This document shows, in pieces, positions 55,890-64,000 of a stretch of 64,000 nt of DNA (the stretch's first letter is position 1; the number at the start of each line of letters is the position of its first letter). The position numbers and the translations under genes were made by a program. Source of the stretch: Psychrobacter okhotskensis (GTDB lineage: Bacteria; Pseudomonadota; Gammaproteobacteria; Pseudomonadales; Moraxellaceae). Under the pieces are notes generated by a model. That model was not told the DNA's origin, ran no database searches, and was given only the letters and a program-made list of their open reading frames with translations. Location: positions 62,001 to 126,000 of the forward strand of contig NZ_JABRVQ010000005.1 in assembly GCF_013248965.1 (NCBI RefSeq), read 5' to 3'.

Positions 55890-57266
55890 TTAATCAGCTT
55901 GCCACAATGTCTCATCTGCATATAGCGCTTCAATGGTTTCACGTTTGCGAATCAATTGATGAAGATCTCCGGACACCATTACTTCACTGGCACGCGGACG
56001 CGAATTATAATTGCTACTCATGGTAAAGCCATAAGCACCGGCACCCGTTATCGCTAAAACATCATCTGTAGCGAGCGACAACAAGCGGTCTTTTGCTAAA
56101 AAGTCCCCTGTCTCGCAGATAGCACCAACGATATCCCACGGCTGCATAGCATCAGTGTCCAAGCCTTTATTCGGTAACGTTTCAGGAATCACGGCCATTT
56201 CAGCTTGGTACAAAGCCGGACGAATTAAATCGTTCATCGCCGCATCAACAATGGCAAAATTCTTGTGTTCAGTTGGCTTTAATACGTCAACTTTGGTTAA
56301 CAAGACACCGGCATTGGCGACAATACTGCGACCCGGTTCAAAAAACACGGTCAAGCCAAGCGCGCTAAGTTTCGGTAATAGTGCAGCGGCAAACTCATCA
56401 ATCGTAACTGGTGACTCATCAATATAACGCACACCCAAACCGCCACCCAAGTCGACATGTTGCAGAGTAATTCCTTTGTCGTTTAACTTATGAATCAGTT
56501 CAATAACCTTATCGAGTGCGGCAACAAATGGTGCAACCTCAGTCAATTGCGAGCCAATATGACAATCAATCCCGACGATATCGATATGCGATAATTCTGC
56601 TGCTTGTTGATAGACCGCGACCGCATCTTCATGGGCGATGCCGAATTTGTTGTCTTTTAAGCCGGTTGAGATATACGGATGGGTCTTAGCATCGACATCT
56701 GGATTGACGCGCAGTGAGATTGGTGCAGCTTTATCCAACTGCTGAGCAACCTCATTGATTAAGGTCAGTTCACTAATCGACTCGACATTAAAGCAGCCAA
56801 TGCCTTGGGTCAGTGCATATTCGATATCACTTTTGGTTTTACCCACGCCTGAAAAAACGACCTTGCTAGCGTGTCCACCTGCCGCCAGTACTCGCATGAG
56901 CTCACCACGCGAGACAATATCAAACCCTGCACCTGTTTGTGCTAATACGCCAAGAACGGCAAGATTAGAATTGGCTTTTACCGCATAACAAACCTGATGC
57001 GTTAGACTGGCAAAGCTATCGGTATAGGCTTGATAGACATCTAATATCGCTTGCTTTGAGTAAACATAACAAGGCGTACCATAATGCTTGGCCAATGCTG
57101 CAACACTCACCTGCTCCATATATAAAGCGTCGTCGCGATAGTGCAGTGCTGGTAAGTGGGCGGTCAAGGCTTGAGGATCGATATACAAGCCTTGCTCAGT
57201 TTGGGTCGTGACTGACTCACCAAGGGTGGACTCGGTGACGCCAGTTTGTTGCTCAGAATGACTCAT
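55890..57266 (-). CDS. lysA: Diaminopimelate decarboxylase
   Basis: A 458-residue PLP enzyme. The PLP Lys lies in VCYAVKANSNL, the TIM-barrel phosphate loop in HVDLGGGLGVRY, and the catalytic Cys in GAICETGDFLAKDR. It makes lysine from meso-diaminopimelate. About 30 residues of Gln/Thr/Ser-rich tail precede the domain. It is part of the common lptM-lysA-dapF-xerC cluster. Confidence 0.96.
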   Translation of the reverse strand: MSHSEQQTGVTESTLGESVTTQTEQGLYIDPQALTAHLPALHYRDDALYMEQVSVAALAKHYGTPCYVYSKQAILDVYQAYTDSFASLTHQVCYAVKANSNLAVLGVLAQTGAGFDIVSRGELMRVLAAGGHASKVVFSGVGKTKSDIEYALTQGIGCFNVESISELTLINEVAQQLDKAAPISLRVNPDVDAKTHPYISTGLKDNKFGIAHEDAVAVYQQAAELSHIDIVGIDCHIGSQLTEVAPFVAALDKVIELIHKLNDKGITLQHVDLGGGLGVRYIDESPVTIDEFAAALLPKLSALGLTVFFEPGRSIVANAGVLLTKVDVLKPTEHKNFAIVDAAMNDLIRPALYQAEMAVIPETLPNKGLDTDAMQPWDIVGAICETGDFLAKDRLLSLATDDVLAITGAGAYGFTMSSNYNSRPRASEVMVSGDLHQLIRKRETIEALYADETLWQAD

Positions 57267-57310
57267 ATAAACTTCTCTAATTTCATCAGGTTATCAAGGG
57301 TAAAGGTTAT

Positions 57311-57333
57311 CGATTGAATAGAGGACGTGTCCC
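57311..57333 (-). repeat. Right-end fragment of repeat family B at the lptM stop
   Basis: The bases CGATTGAATAGAGGACG continuing through TGTCCC correspond to the right end of the 9175-9344 element (CGGTTGAATTGAGGACACG...CCC) with small changes, followed by TA. The final C and that TA form the stop codon of lptM. Confidence 0.6.
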
Positions 57334-57647
57334 TAATAGTCGTTAGGATCGGTACTCGGCTCGGGCAGTATTTGCTGCTGCTCTAGGTAGCGCTCTTTTT
57401 GATAGTTATCGTCATCGACACCAGCGAAGGCAGCATCTTGCGGATTGCTGGTACTATTGAGTCTACCGGTACTCTCTTGCACGGTTTGGCTACTGGAATC
57501 TACTAAATATAAATCGCCTTTTTGCCCACAGCCTGACACGCCAAGCATCACGCTACTGCCAATGAGAAAAGTATAGAAGGCTCGGCGACTGCCGCCAACC
57601 AATACATCAGCAGATTTAGGCTTTAAAAAATGGTGTTTAATAAACAT
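57333..57647 (-). CDS. lptM: LptM-like lipoprotein (LPS translocon maturation chaperone)
   Basis: A 104-residue lipoprotein. The signal anchor ends VSGC, and the mature N-terminus CGQKGDLYLV matches the LptM (YifL) pattern CG.KG.LY. LptM binds the LptD/LptE translocon and helps LptD disulfide maturation. The position immediately before lysA is the conserved one. The C-terminal 60 residues are acidic and Gln/Asn/Ser-rich. The TAG stop is made by the TA next to a family B repeat end, so the original C-terminus may have been different. Confidence 0.85.
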   Translation of the reverse strand: MFIKHHFLKPKSADVLVGGSRRAFYTFLIGSSVMLGVSGCGQKGDLYLVDSSSQTVQESTGRLNSTSNPQDAAFAGVDDDNYQKERYLEQQQILPEPSTDPNDY

Positions 57648-58336
57648 AGCGTAGAGGACCTTTAACGTTGCAATGCTGTGGAGGCGCTAAAATAAGCCGT
57701 ATAAGTAAAAAACCAAATTAAAATTGGATCACCAAAACAGGGACGACACAACAAGGTTTAATCATAGCATTATTCCATAAAGCTGTGCGCGTAGTGACTA
57801 TAAACCATGCAGTAGCACTCAGAAACCTATCAAGTAGTATCACCCGAAAACCCATCAAGGATTAGTAGTAATTTTGAGCATCACGTTGTCTTTATCGATA
57901 ATATATAGCTGCAACCGTGTCTCTAAAAATAATGTCAGATAACCGATTTGTTCAGCAAATAGCGAGATGAAAGTTCTTCGACAAACTTTCTTACAATTTA
58001 TATTGCGGATGGGTTTAGTGCTTTAGCAGCTATTAAACACCAGTGATACTCGGTGTACAGTTGTATCAATTACACCCTCAGTACTGAATTTAAACCTTAT
58101 CGTGGTCGTGGTATACGCACAAAAATATGTTACATTATAGTCAAACCTTGCAGCTGTGACGAGGCGCTCGCCAGCGACTCATCGACACTTATCAAGTATG
58201 GCAGTGCGAGAATGACCAAAATCAGCACTATTCTTGTTTGACCTATGTCAGCGTGAATACGGCTGGTTTTTGTTTATTTAACCCGTGTTAATCTATAATG
58301 ATTCACCACTTATAAAATATAATCTAAGGATAGAGT
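57648..58336. other. Long gene-free region between lptM and ackA
   Basis: About 690 bases between divergent genes. The ackA promoter lies at its right end (58271-58299), and the lptM promoter should be near the left. A 62-codon plus frame at 58053-58241 is rejected: no ribosome binding site and no resemblance. The middle (about 58140-58230) is less AT-rich, with GAGGCGCTCGCC able to form a small hairpin. It could hold a non-coding RNA or decayed gene; neither is shown. No cyaY, a common lptM neighbour, is present. Confidence 0.5.
58271..58299 (+). promoter_or_regulatory. Likely ackA promoter
   Basis: A TATAAT box at 58294-58299 with a weak -35 (TGTTTA) 17 bases upstream. The predicted leader before the ackA ATG is about 30 bases. 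Confidence 0.5.
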
Positions 58337-59569
58337 ATGAGCGCCGGCGTAACCACCACTTTTGACGATAAAAATTCTGACACATCAACCCTAACCAATC
58401 CTACCCTAGTACTTAACTGCGGTTCTTCTTCTATCAAATACGCGCTTATTAGCGATGACGAAACGACTCGTATCACTGGTCTGGCTGAAAACTTAGGCCT
58501 CGATACTGCCCGCATCAAACACACCACCTTAAACGGCGAAAAACTCGAAATCTCTATTCCCGGTGGTCGTCATAAGCTAGCACTACAAAAAATCCTTGAA
58601 CTCCTTGAGCAGTATCACTTCATCGCGGTTGGTCATCGCGTGGTGCATGGTGGCCGTGAATACTCTGAAGCCGTACGCGTGGACGATCACGTTCTGGAAG
58701 AAGTAAAGCGTCTAAAAGTATTGGCACCGCTACACAACCCTGCCAATGCCTTGGGTATCGAAGCGGTACAAGCTATTTATCCTGATATTCCACAAGTGGT
58801 CGTGTTTGATACCGCCTTCCATCAAACCATGCCACCGGTGGCCTTTCGTTATCCGCTGCCAAAAGCCCTTTACGAAGAGCATAAAATTCGCCGTTATGGC
58901 TTCCATGGTACGTCTCATGCGTATGTGTCAGAACGCGCCAGCGAAATTACGAGCGCGAAAGGTCCACATGGTTGGCTCACCGCGCATTTGGGTAATGGTT
59001 GCTCAGCGACTGCTGTCTATGATGGCAAAAGTCTTGATACCAGCATGGGGCTGACGCCGCTTGAAGGTCTAATGATGGGCACGCGCAGCGGTGATGTAGA
59101 CCCAAGCTTACATATCCACCTGAAGCGTCAACTGGGCATGAGCCTAGAAGAAATTGATAAAATGCTCAATAGCGACAGTGGTCTGCTCGGTATTTCAGGC
59201 TTATCAAATGATTTGCGTACCATTGAGCAAGCGGCTAACGAAGGTCATACAGATGCCAAGCTCGCTATCGAGATGTTCTGCTATCGTGTCGCTAAATATC
59301 TTGCCAGCTTAAGCTGTGCCCTACCCAATTTTACGGGCATTATTTTTACTGGCGGTATCGGTGAAAACTCTCTCACCACGCGCACGCGCATTTTGGAGAT
59401 GATGCCGCATTTTGGTATCAAAGTAGATGCCGATAAGAATGCTCATTTGGTTGGTGGTAGCGAAGGCAGTTTCCACGGTGATGGTGGCACCATTGAGCTG
59501 TGGGTTGTACCGACCGATGAAGAGCTCCGTATCGCCCAAGAAACCTGTCATGCTTTGGGTTTAAAATAA
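58337..59569 (+). CDS. ackA: Acetate kinase
   Basis: A 410-residue ASKHA-fold kinase. LVLNCGSSSIKYAL at residues 29-42 is the first acetate kinase signature, HRVVHGG and FHGTSHAYVSERA are substrate-site motifs, and FTGGIGENS is the C-terminal nucleotide-site motif. It interconverts acetyl phosphate plus ADP with acetate plus ATP. The ATG at 58337 is supported by AAGGATAGAGT and adds about 25 N-terminal residues compared with E. coli. pta follows 90 bases downstream. Confidence 0.96.
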   Translation: MSAGVTTTFDDKNSDTSTLTNPTLVLNCGSSSIKYALISDDETTRITGLAENLGLDTARIKHTTLNGEKLEISIPGGRHKLALQKILELLEQYHFIAVGHRVVHGGREYSEAVRVDDHVLEEVKRLKVLAPLHNPANALGIEAVQAIYPDIPQVVVFDTAFHQTMPPVAFRYPLPKALYEEHKIRRYGFHGTSHAYVSERASEITSAKGPHGWLTAHLGNGCSATAVYDGKSLDTSMGLTPLEGLMMGTRSGDVDPSLHIHLKRQLGMSLEEIDKMLNSDSGLLGISGLSNDLRTIEQAANEGHTDAKLAIEMFCYRVAKYLASLSCALPNFTGIIFTGGIGENSLTTRTRILEMMPHFGIKVDADKNAHLVGGSEGSFHGDGGTIELWVVPTDEELRIAQETCHALGLK

Positions 59570-59659
59570 GTCTGATGGCTTTATGAACATTTAGACGTTT
59601 TTCTCATGCCATCAAGGATGGATTGAGCTTTAAAAATATAATAAACAGTAGGACACATT

Positions 59660-61807
59660 ATGCAAACCATTTTACTTGTTCCCATTAGTCGCGGTATCGG
59701 TGTGACATCAGCCGCGCTAGGGCTAATCCGTGCCTTTGATTATAACGGTATCAAAGCGGGCTTTATGAAGCCATTTTTGCAAGATGATACGCTAGACAAA
59801 CAGCACAGCTTAGACAGCTCAAGCGCATTGACCATGCATGCCTTTGGCCTCAACCCACCTCAGTCTATCAGCCGTCAGCACGTCGAGCGCATGATTGGGG
59901 ATGACAACCTTGATGACTTGATGGAAGAGGTCGTCGGCAATTATCATACGCTTGGGGATGATTATGATGTGGTCATCTGCGAAGGCTTGGTATCAACCAC
60001 CGAGACCTCTTATGCCTCACAAATCAACCGCGCGATTGCTCATGCGTTAGATGCCAAAATTATATTTGTCAGCACCGCTGATACTGGCAAGCCTGCCTAC
60101 TTAGCCGATAAGTTAGATGTACACGCCCGCGAATTTGGCGGTATGGCAAGCAGTCGTACCTTAGGCTGTATCTTAATGCGCGTCCACGATGTACCCAATA
60201 CTTTTGAGACCCAGCCGGTTGCTCCGGGTGAAGCGATAATCAGCTTGGACAGCACGTTCATACAAGAAGTGCAGCGGCTGTCACCGTTTTTTAATACCGA
60301 ACAATTTCACTTAATCGGTGTGGTGCCATTTAGCGACTCACTATCCGTGCCACGTACTTGGGATATCGCCACCGAGCTTGACGCTACTTGGCTCAATGTC
60401 GGTGAGGCAAAAACACGTCGTATCAATCGTATCAGCTTAACCGCACGCTCAGTGGCACGCGTCGACGAAGTCTTCAAACGTGGCACCCTTATCGTCGTCC
60501 CCGGCGATCGTGATGATTTGTTATTGGCTGCGGGGCTGGCCTGTATCAACGGTATTCCATTGGCAGGACTGGTATTGACCGGTGGCGTCGTGCCAAGCCC
60601 GACAGTGGCTGAGCTTTGGCAATCAGCGCTCAAAACTGGCATTCCTGTCATGAGTGTCGAAAGCGACAGCTTTGAGACGGTACAGAGCCTCATGCACATG
60701 AGCTCTGAGATTCCAAGCGATGATGTGGCACGCGCGGAAGAAGTGGCTCGTTATGTGGCGGCACACTTGGATCTGAGCTGGATTAAAGCATACTTTAGCC
60801 AAGATCATGAGCCGCGCTTATCCCCTTCGGCATTCCGCCATCAAGTGGTCAAAAAAGCCCAAAACGCCAAAAAACGCATCGTGCTACCAGAAGGCTCTGA
60901 GCCTCGTACTGTAGAAGCGGCCTGTATTTGTCAAAGCCGTGGCATCGCCAATTGCGTGCTGCTTGCCAAGCGCGCAGATGTCGAACAAGTGGCCAAAAAC
61001 CGCGATTTAACCCTGCCAGAAGGTCTAGAGATTCTCGACCCTGACACCCTCGATATGAGCAAATATATCGCTGCCGTGGTCGAACGTCGTAAAGGCAAAA
61101 CCAATGCAGACGTCGCTGCTGAATATCTGAAAGATACCGTGTACTTGGGTACCATCATGCTACAGATGGACGAAGTCGATGGCTTGGTTTCGGGTGCGAT
61201 TCATACCACTGCCAACACCGTCCGCCCAGCATTCCAGTTGATTAAGACCGCGCCGCAGTACTCTTTGGTATCATCTGTGTTCTTTATGCTATTGCCTGAG
61301 CAAGTGGTCGTCTATGGTGACTGCGCCATCAACCCAGATCCCAATGCGGAAGAGCTGGCAGAGATTGCCATCCAATCGGCACAGTCTGCAGCAGCCTTTG
61401 GCATCGATCCAAAAGTCGCGATGATTAGCTACTCAACTGGCTCATCTGGAACCGGTGCTGATGTCGAAAAAGTCACCCGCGCCACCCAAATCGTCCGCGA
61501 GCGCGCACCGAATCTAAAAGTCGATGGGCCGTTACAGTATGATGCGGCATCGGTCATGAGTGTGGGCAAGCAAAAAGCGCCAGATTCGCCTGTTGCTGGA
61601 CAAGCCAACGTTTTTATCTTCCCAGACCTCAATACGGGTAACACCACTTATAAAGCGGTACAACGTAGCGCCAATGTCGTCAGTGTTGGGCCGATGCTAC
61701 AAGGTTTGAATAAACCCGTGAACGATCTGTCACGCGGCGCCTTAGTCGATGATATCGTCTATACCATCGCCCTAACCGCCATCCAAGCGCATAGCGATCT
61801 TATTTAA
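59660..61807 (+). CDS. pta: Phosphate acetyltransferase (long form)
   Basis: A 715-residue enzyme. Residues 1-360 are the N-terminal P-loop-like domain and DRTGG domain of long-form Pta (LVPISRGIGVTSAALGLIRAFDYNG near the start). From about residue 390 the catalytic PTA_PTB domain runs through RIVLPEGSEPRTVEAA, LVSGAIHTTANTVRPAFQLIKT and YSTGSSGTGADVEKV. It exchanges acetyl between CoA and phosphate, completing the acetate switch with AckA. A hairpin terminator at 61845-61876 ends the ackA-pta transcript. Confidence 0.96.
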   Translation: MQTILLVPISRGIGVTSAALGLIRAFDYNGIKAGFMKPFLQDDTLDKQHSLDSSSALTMHAFGLNPPQSISRQHVERMIGDDNLDDLMEEVVGNYHTLGDDYDVVICEGLVSTTETSYASQINRAIAHALDAKIIFVSTADTGKPAYLADKLDVHAREFGGMASSRTLGCILMRVHDVPNTFETQPVAPGEAIISLDSTFIQEVQRLSPFFNTEQFHLIGVVPFSDSLSVPRTWDIATELDATWLNVGEAKTRRINRISLTARSVARVDEVFKRGTLIVVPGDRDDLLLAAGLACINGIPLAGLVLTGGVVPSPTVAELWQSALKTGIPVMSVESDSFETVQSLMHMSSEIPSDDVARAEEVARYVAAHLDLSWIKAYFSQDHEPRLSPSAFRHQVVKKAQNAKKRIVLPEGSEPRTVEAACICQSRGIANCVLLAKRADVEQVAKNRDLTLPEGLEILDPDTLDMSKYIAAVVERRKGKTNADVAAEYLKDTVYLGTIMLQMDEVDGLVSGAIHTTANTVRPAFQLIKTAPQYSLVSSVFFMLLPEQVVVYGDCAINPDPNAEELAEIAIQSAQSAAAFGIDPKVAMISYSTGSSGTGADVEKVTRATQIVRERAPNLKVDGPLQYDAASVMSVGKQKAPDSPVAGQANVFIFPDLNTGNTTYKAVQRSANVVSVGPMLQGLNKPVNDLSRGALVDDIVYTIALTAIQAHSDLI

Positions 61808-61844
61808 TCATTGCATGCTTTGGCTTAAAATCATGAGGCAATTG

Positions 61845-61876
61845 AGCCGATTATCACTATGATAGTCGGCTTTTTT
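61845..61876 (+). terminator. Rho-independent terminator of ackA-pta
   Basis: Stem AGCCGATTATC/GATAGTCGGCT (one G-U) with a 5-base loop, then a T-run, 38 bases after the pta stop. Confidence 0.9.
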
Positions 61877-62067
61877 AATAGGAATAAACCCTAGTCACAA
61901 TTATTCTTAATCATTGGTTTCTTAGCAAGTTATTATCAGCTAATGACAACGGTGCGCCTGCCCTCTACAATGCAAGACTGGCTCATTTGCGTCGCTTATT
62001 TTCTTCTTAACCATTTATTTTTAACAACTCTATTATTTTTAACAATCCATTTAATTTTAATAATCCT

Positions 62068-62949
62068 ATGTCAGATATAGTCTTTCAGCAGAAAAAAGAA
62101 AATCAAAACACGACTGCACCCGCCATTCGTGCCTATTTGGGTGGCTCATTTGATCCTGTACATAACGGTCATTTGCAAATGGCGATGTACGTCTATCAGC
62201 ACTTATTCCCGATAGCCAAGCAACAACAGCGCGCGCTGCAGGTGTCATTATTGCCCAATGCCCGCTCGCCCTTTAAGGATAAAAGCACCAATCCGGAGCA
62301 CCGCCTAGCGATGCTAAAGCGAGCGACGCAAGAGTCGCCACTACAGATTAGTGAGCTTGAGCTGTGGCAGACGCCGCCCGTCTATACAATCGATAGTGTG
62401 CGCACGTTAAGACGACGCTACCCAAACGACAGCTTGATATTTATCATGGGCATGGACAGCGCGCGCAGCTTAGATAAATGGAAAGATGGACTTAGGCTGA
62501 CAGAGGATGTCAATCTCTGGATTTTTAATCGCGAGGAAAATGCTGAGTTTCATAAAAATCTCCCTGAGACCACGTTACTAACCCCATTAAAATCGCAACT
62601 TCCTATGCCGCTGCCATCCTTAATTGTTGATTCAGTTACAGAGCTTGTGATACCGCCTACTCGACATTTAACAGACAGTCCTATCTTGAAAAGCAGTCAT
62701 CAAGGTCGCATCTATCTAGACATGCGTCCTGTCTTAGCCATATCGAGTACACAGTTACGCCAGCAGCTACAGCAGGCTGCCCATCAAGTAAATATATTGC
62801 CCGCTGCCGAAACGCAAATCACATCTATACCGCCAATAAATGATATCATTAGCAATACTGAATTCAATCCATTCGCTAAATGGCTAAATCCTGCTGTTTA
62901 TCAATATATTATTGCCCATCAGCTATATTCTGCTGCTCAATTCCGTTAA
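62068..62949 (+). CDS. nadD: Nicotinate-nucleotide adenylyltransferase NadD
   Basis: A 293-residue nucleotidyltransferase. AYLGGSFDPVHNGHLQMA carries the HxGH-type motif, and ISSTQLRQQL is the C-terminal ISSTxIR motif. IFIMGMDSARSLDKWKDG is the substrate loop. It makes deamido-NAD from nicotinate mononucleotide and ATP. It is longer than most NadD proteins (about 200-220 residues). The extra length is mainly a Leu/Pro-rich insert around residues 165-215 and a Gln/Asn-rich stretch near 235-265. rsfS follows 131 bases after, the usual partner order. Confidence 0.93.
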   Translation: MSDIVFQQKKENQNTTAPAIRAYLGGSFDPVHNGHLQMAMYVYQHLFPIAKQQQRALQVSLLPNARSPFKDKSTNPEHRLAMLKRATQESPLQISELELWQTPPVYTIDSVRTLRRRYPNDSLIFIMGMDSARSLDKWKDGLRLTEDVNLWIFNREENAEFHKNLPETTLLTPLKSQLPMPLPSLIVDSVTELVIPPTRHLTDSPILKSSHQGRIYLDMRPVLAISSTQLRQQLQQAAHQVNILPAAETQITSIPPINDIISNTEFNPFAKWLNPAVYQYIIAHQLYSAAQFR

Positions 62950-63080
62950 AATCGCCTTATCTTTGTTTTTTTGTCTATCCTATCTCCATACATCACTGCC
63001 TATATCGGTTCAGTGCGAGATGGCAAATTGACGATTGACCCCTTTATTTTTAATATTTACGATTTAAGAGATTACATTTT

Positions 63081-63494
63081 ATGATCAACACCATGAATGA
63101 CGAACGCTTGCAAGAGTGTTTAACCCTTGTCCAAAGCGCTCTAGATGATATGAAAGCGAAAAACATTACCGTAATGGATGTCGAGAGCTTAACTGACGTA
63201 ATGGAGCGCATCGTCATCGCTGACGGTACGTCTAAGCGCCATGTGCGCGCGATGGCTGACAGTGTCGGCGCTGAAGCCAAGCAAGCGGGCTTTATGCCAC
63301 TTGGTCGCGAAGGCGGCATCGACTCTGACTGGACCTTGATTGATTTGGGCGCTGTGGTCGTGCATATGATGACCCCGCAAGCGCGTGAATTCTATGACTT
63401 AGAAGGTCTATGGTCATCGCCTGAGCAATTGGCTGAGCTGGTCGCCACGCCGCGTGAAAAGAAAACAGCCGGTCGCCGCAATAAAAACAAATGA
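63081..63494 (+). CDS. rsfS: Ribosomal silencing factor RsfS
   Basis: A 137-residue protein. MKAKNITVMDVESLTDVMERIVIADGTSKRHVRAMADS opens the domain, and DWTLIDLGAVVVHMMTPQAREFYDLEGLW is the signature C-terminal block. It binds L14 of the large subunit and blocks 70S formation during starvation. It ends in a Lys/Arg-rich tail. It lies after nadD as in many bacteria. A terminator follows. Confidence 0.96.
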   Translation: MINTMNDERLQECLTLVQSALDDMKAKNITVMDVESLTDVMERIVIADGTSKRHVRAMADSVGAEAKQAGFMPLGREGGIDSDWTLIDLGAVVVHMMTPQAREFYDLEGLWSSPEQLAELVATPREKKTAGRRNKNK

Positions 63495-63531
63495 TAGTGT
63501 TTATTACCTAATCAATAGAAAATGCAAAACC

Positions 63532-63566
63532 AAAAAGACCAGATACTTATTCTGGTCTTTTTTTAT
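63532..63566 (+). terminator. Rho-independent terminator of nadD-rsfS
   Basis: Stem AAAAGACCAGA/TCTGGTCTTTT with a 7-base loop and a T-run of seven or more, 38 bases after the rsfS stop. Confidence 0.95.
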
Positions 63567-63725
63567 TTAAATTTTAGATTGTTGATAAACTCTAAAGCAC
63601 TGATAAATTTTAAAATACTAAAACCGTATAATCAGACAAATGATTAGGCTAAGATAATACTCGTCATGACTCCCAACAATGACATCGCCATACCTCTAGT
63701 AAACCCCTATAGATTAGGAAAATTC

Positions 63726-64000
63726 ATGAGCATACAATCCTTTAGCCAAAAAAATACCTCTGATTTTAACCAGCCTCTACCACTGCATATTGCCAACCTC
63801 ACCTGCGTCCGTGCTGGCAAAGCCATGCCATTCGCCCGTGAACAGATGAGCGCTATCGACAAAGCGCCAATCAAAGCGCCCGTTACCGTCAACTTTATGG
63901 GCTTAAGCACCGATGAACAAGCTGACCGACGCCATCATGGTGGTCCGCTAAAAGCCGTGCATCAATTACCCATCGCTACTTATGACAAGATTAACGCTGA
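63726..64000 (+). CDS. MOSC domain-containing protein, N-terminal part
   Basis: A gene runs off the right edge; 91 residues are visible. AGGA precedes the ATG at 63726. FMGLSTDEQADRRHHGGPLKAVHQLP is the family block seen at the start of MOSC domains of YiiM type, which carry sulfur or bind molybdenum cofactor in other proteins. The N-terminal 20 residues are Gln/Asn/Ser-rich. The conserved Cys region is beyond the window. Confidence 0.8.
   Translation, partial: MSIQSFSQKNTSDFNQPLPLHIANLTCVRAGKAMPFAREQMSAIDKAPIKAPVTVNFMGLSTDEQADRRHHGGPLKAVHQLPIATYDKINA

Noticed and set aside
58053-58241. 62-codon plus-strand frame before ackA
   Set aside because: No ribosome binding site and no resemblance; it ends close to the ackA promoter.

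Overview
The window looks like chromosome from a Moraxellaceae gammaproteobacterium, most likely Psychrobacter. This is inferred from the protein resemblances, the gene mix (wax ester synthase, scattered type II secretion genes, fimT-pilV-pilW, lptM-lysA-dapF-xerC, divergent rpoN) and the AT-rich gaps filled with small repeats. No rRNA, phage, plasmid or transposase gene is visible. Most of the window is housekeeping DNA. Its accessory part consists of a McrBC-type restriction pair, three families of small non-coding mobile or palindromic repeats, and some unusual exported proteins.

Layout: 1-1.6 kb holds minor type IV pilus pseudopilins (fimT, pilV, pilW; minus strand). 1.9-7.8 kb holds comF, outer membrane phospholipase A, DsbD and a detached second copy of the DsbD alpha domain. 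8.1-12 kb holds type II secretion gspG and gspF, separated by a repeat-rich gap, then an unrecognised acidic protein gene. 12.3-14.5 kb holds an AraC regulator and a tRNA-Pro/Arg/His cluster with a near-consensus promoter. 14.7-17.8 kb holds mcrB-mcrC. 18-24 kb holds a DUF4442 protein, an exported RidA protein, gspE, thiG and a wax ester synthase. 24.3-29.8 kb holds suhB, dxs, ribA and hemF. 30-33.4 kb holds a lipoprotein cytochrome c', an MscS channel, glyoxalase I and a beta carbonic anhydrase. 34-38 kb holds potABC and metR. 38.3-41 kb holds a Sel1-repeat lipoprotein and a serpin lipoprotein. 41-45 kb holds crcB, tsaD, a cytochrome c lipoprotein, a small lipoprotein, rpsU and yqeY. 45-52.4 kb holds an M48 protease, a TusA-like gene, rpoH, a DUF423 gene, thiS, hpf and rpoN. 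52.8-57.7 kb holds a nitrilase-family amidase and the lptM-lysA-dapF-xerC cluster. 58.3-64 kb holds ackA-pta, nadD-rsfS and the start of a MOSC-domain gene.

How genes work together: GspE, GspF and GspG are the ATPase, platform and major pseudopilin of one secretion machine but lie in separate places. ThiS and ThiG are partners in thiazole synthesis lying about 27 kb apart. AckA and Pta interconvert acetyl-CoA and acetate. NadD and RsfS form the usual pair. PotABC lacks its binding protein here. RpoN and Hpf keep the usual adjacency.

The most unusual content is non-coding. Family A has TIRs starting GGGTCTGTT; family B has TIRs starting GGGCGTGTCC; both are flanked by TA. One A and one B copy abut through a single shared TA directly behind gspF, and a B-like end appears to supply the lptM stop codon. 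Family C is a roughly 130-146 bp palindromic element present four times, and one copy has its core inverted relative to its arms. I see no clearly new multi-gene system. The best protein-level candidates are the short-N-terminus McrB, the stand-alone DsbD alpha domain, the exported RidA and the serpin lipoprotein. Start sites were chosen by reading ribosome binding sites and family alignments from memory; no search was run.
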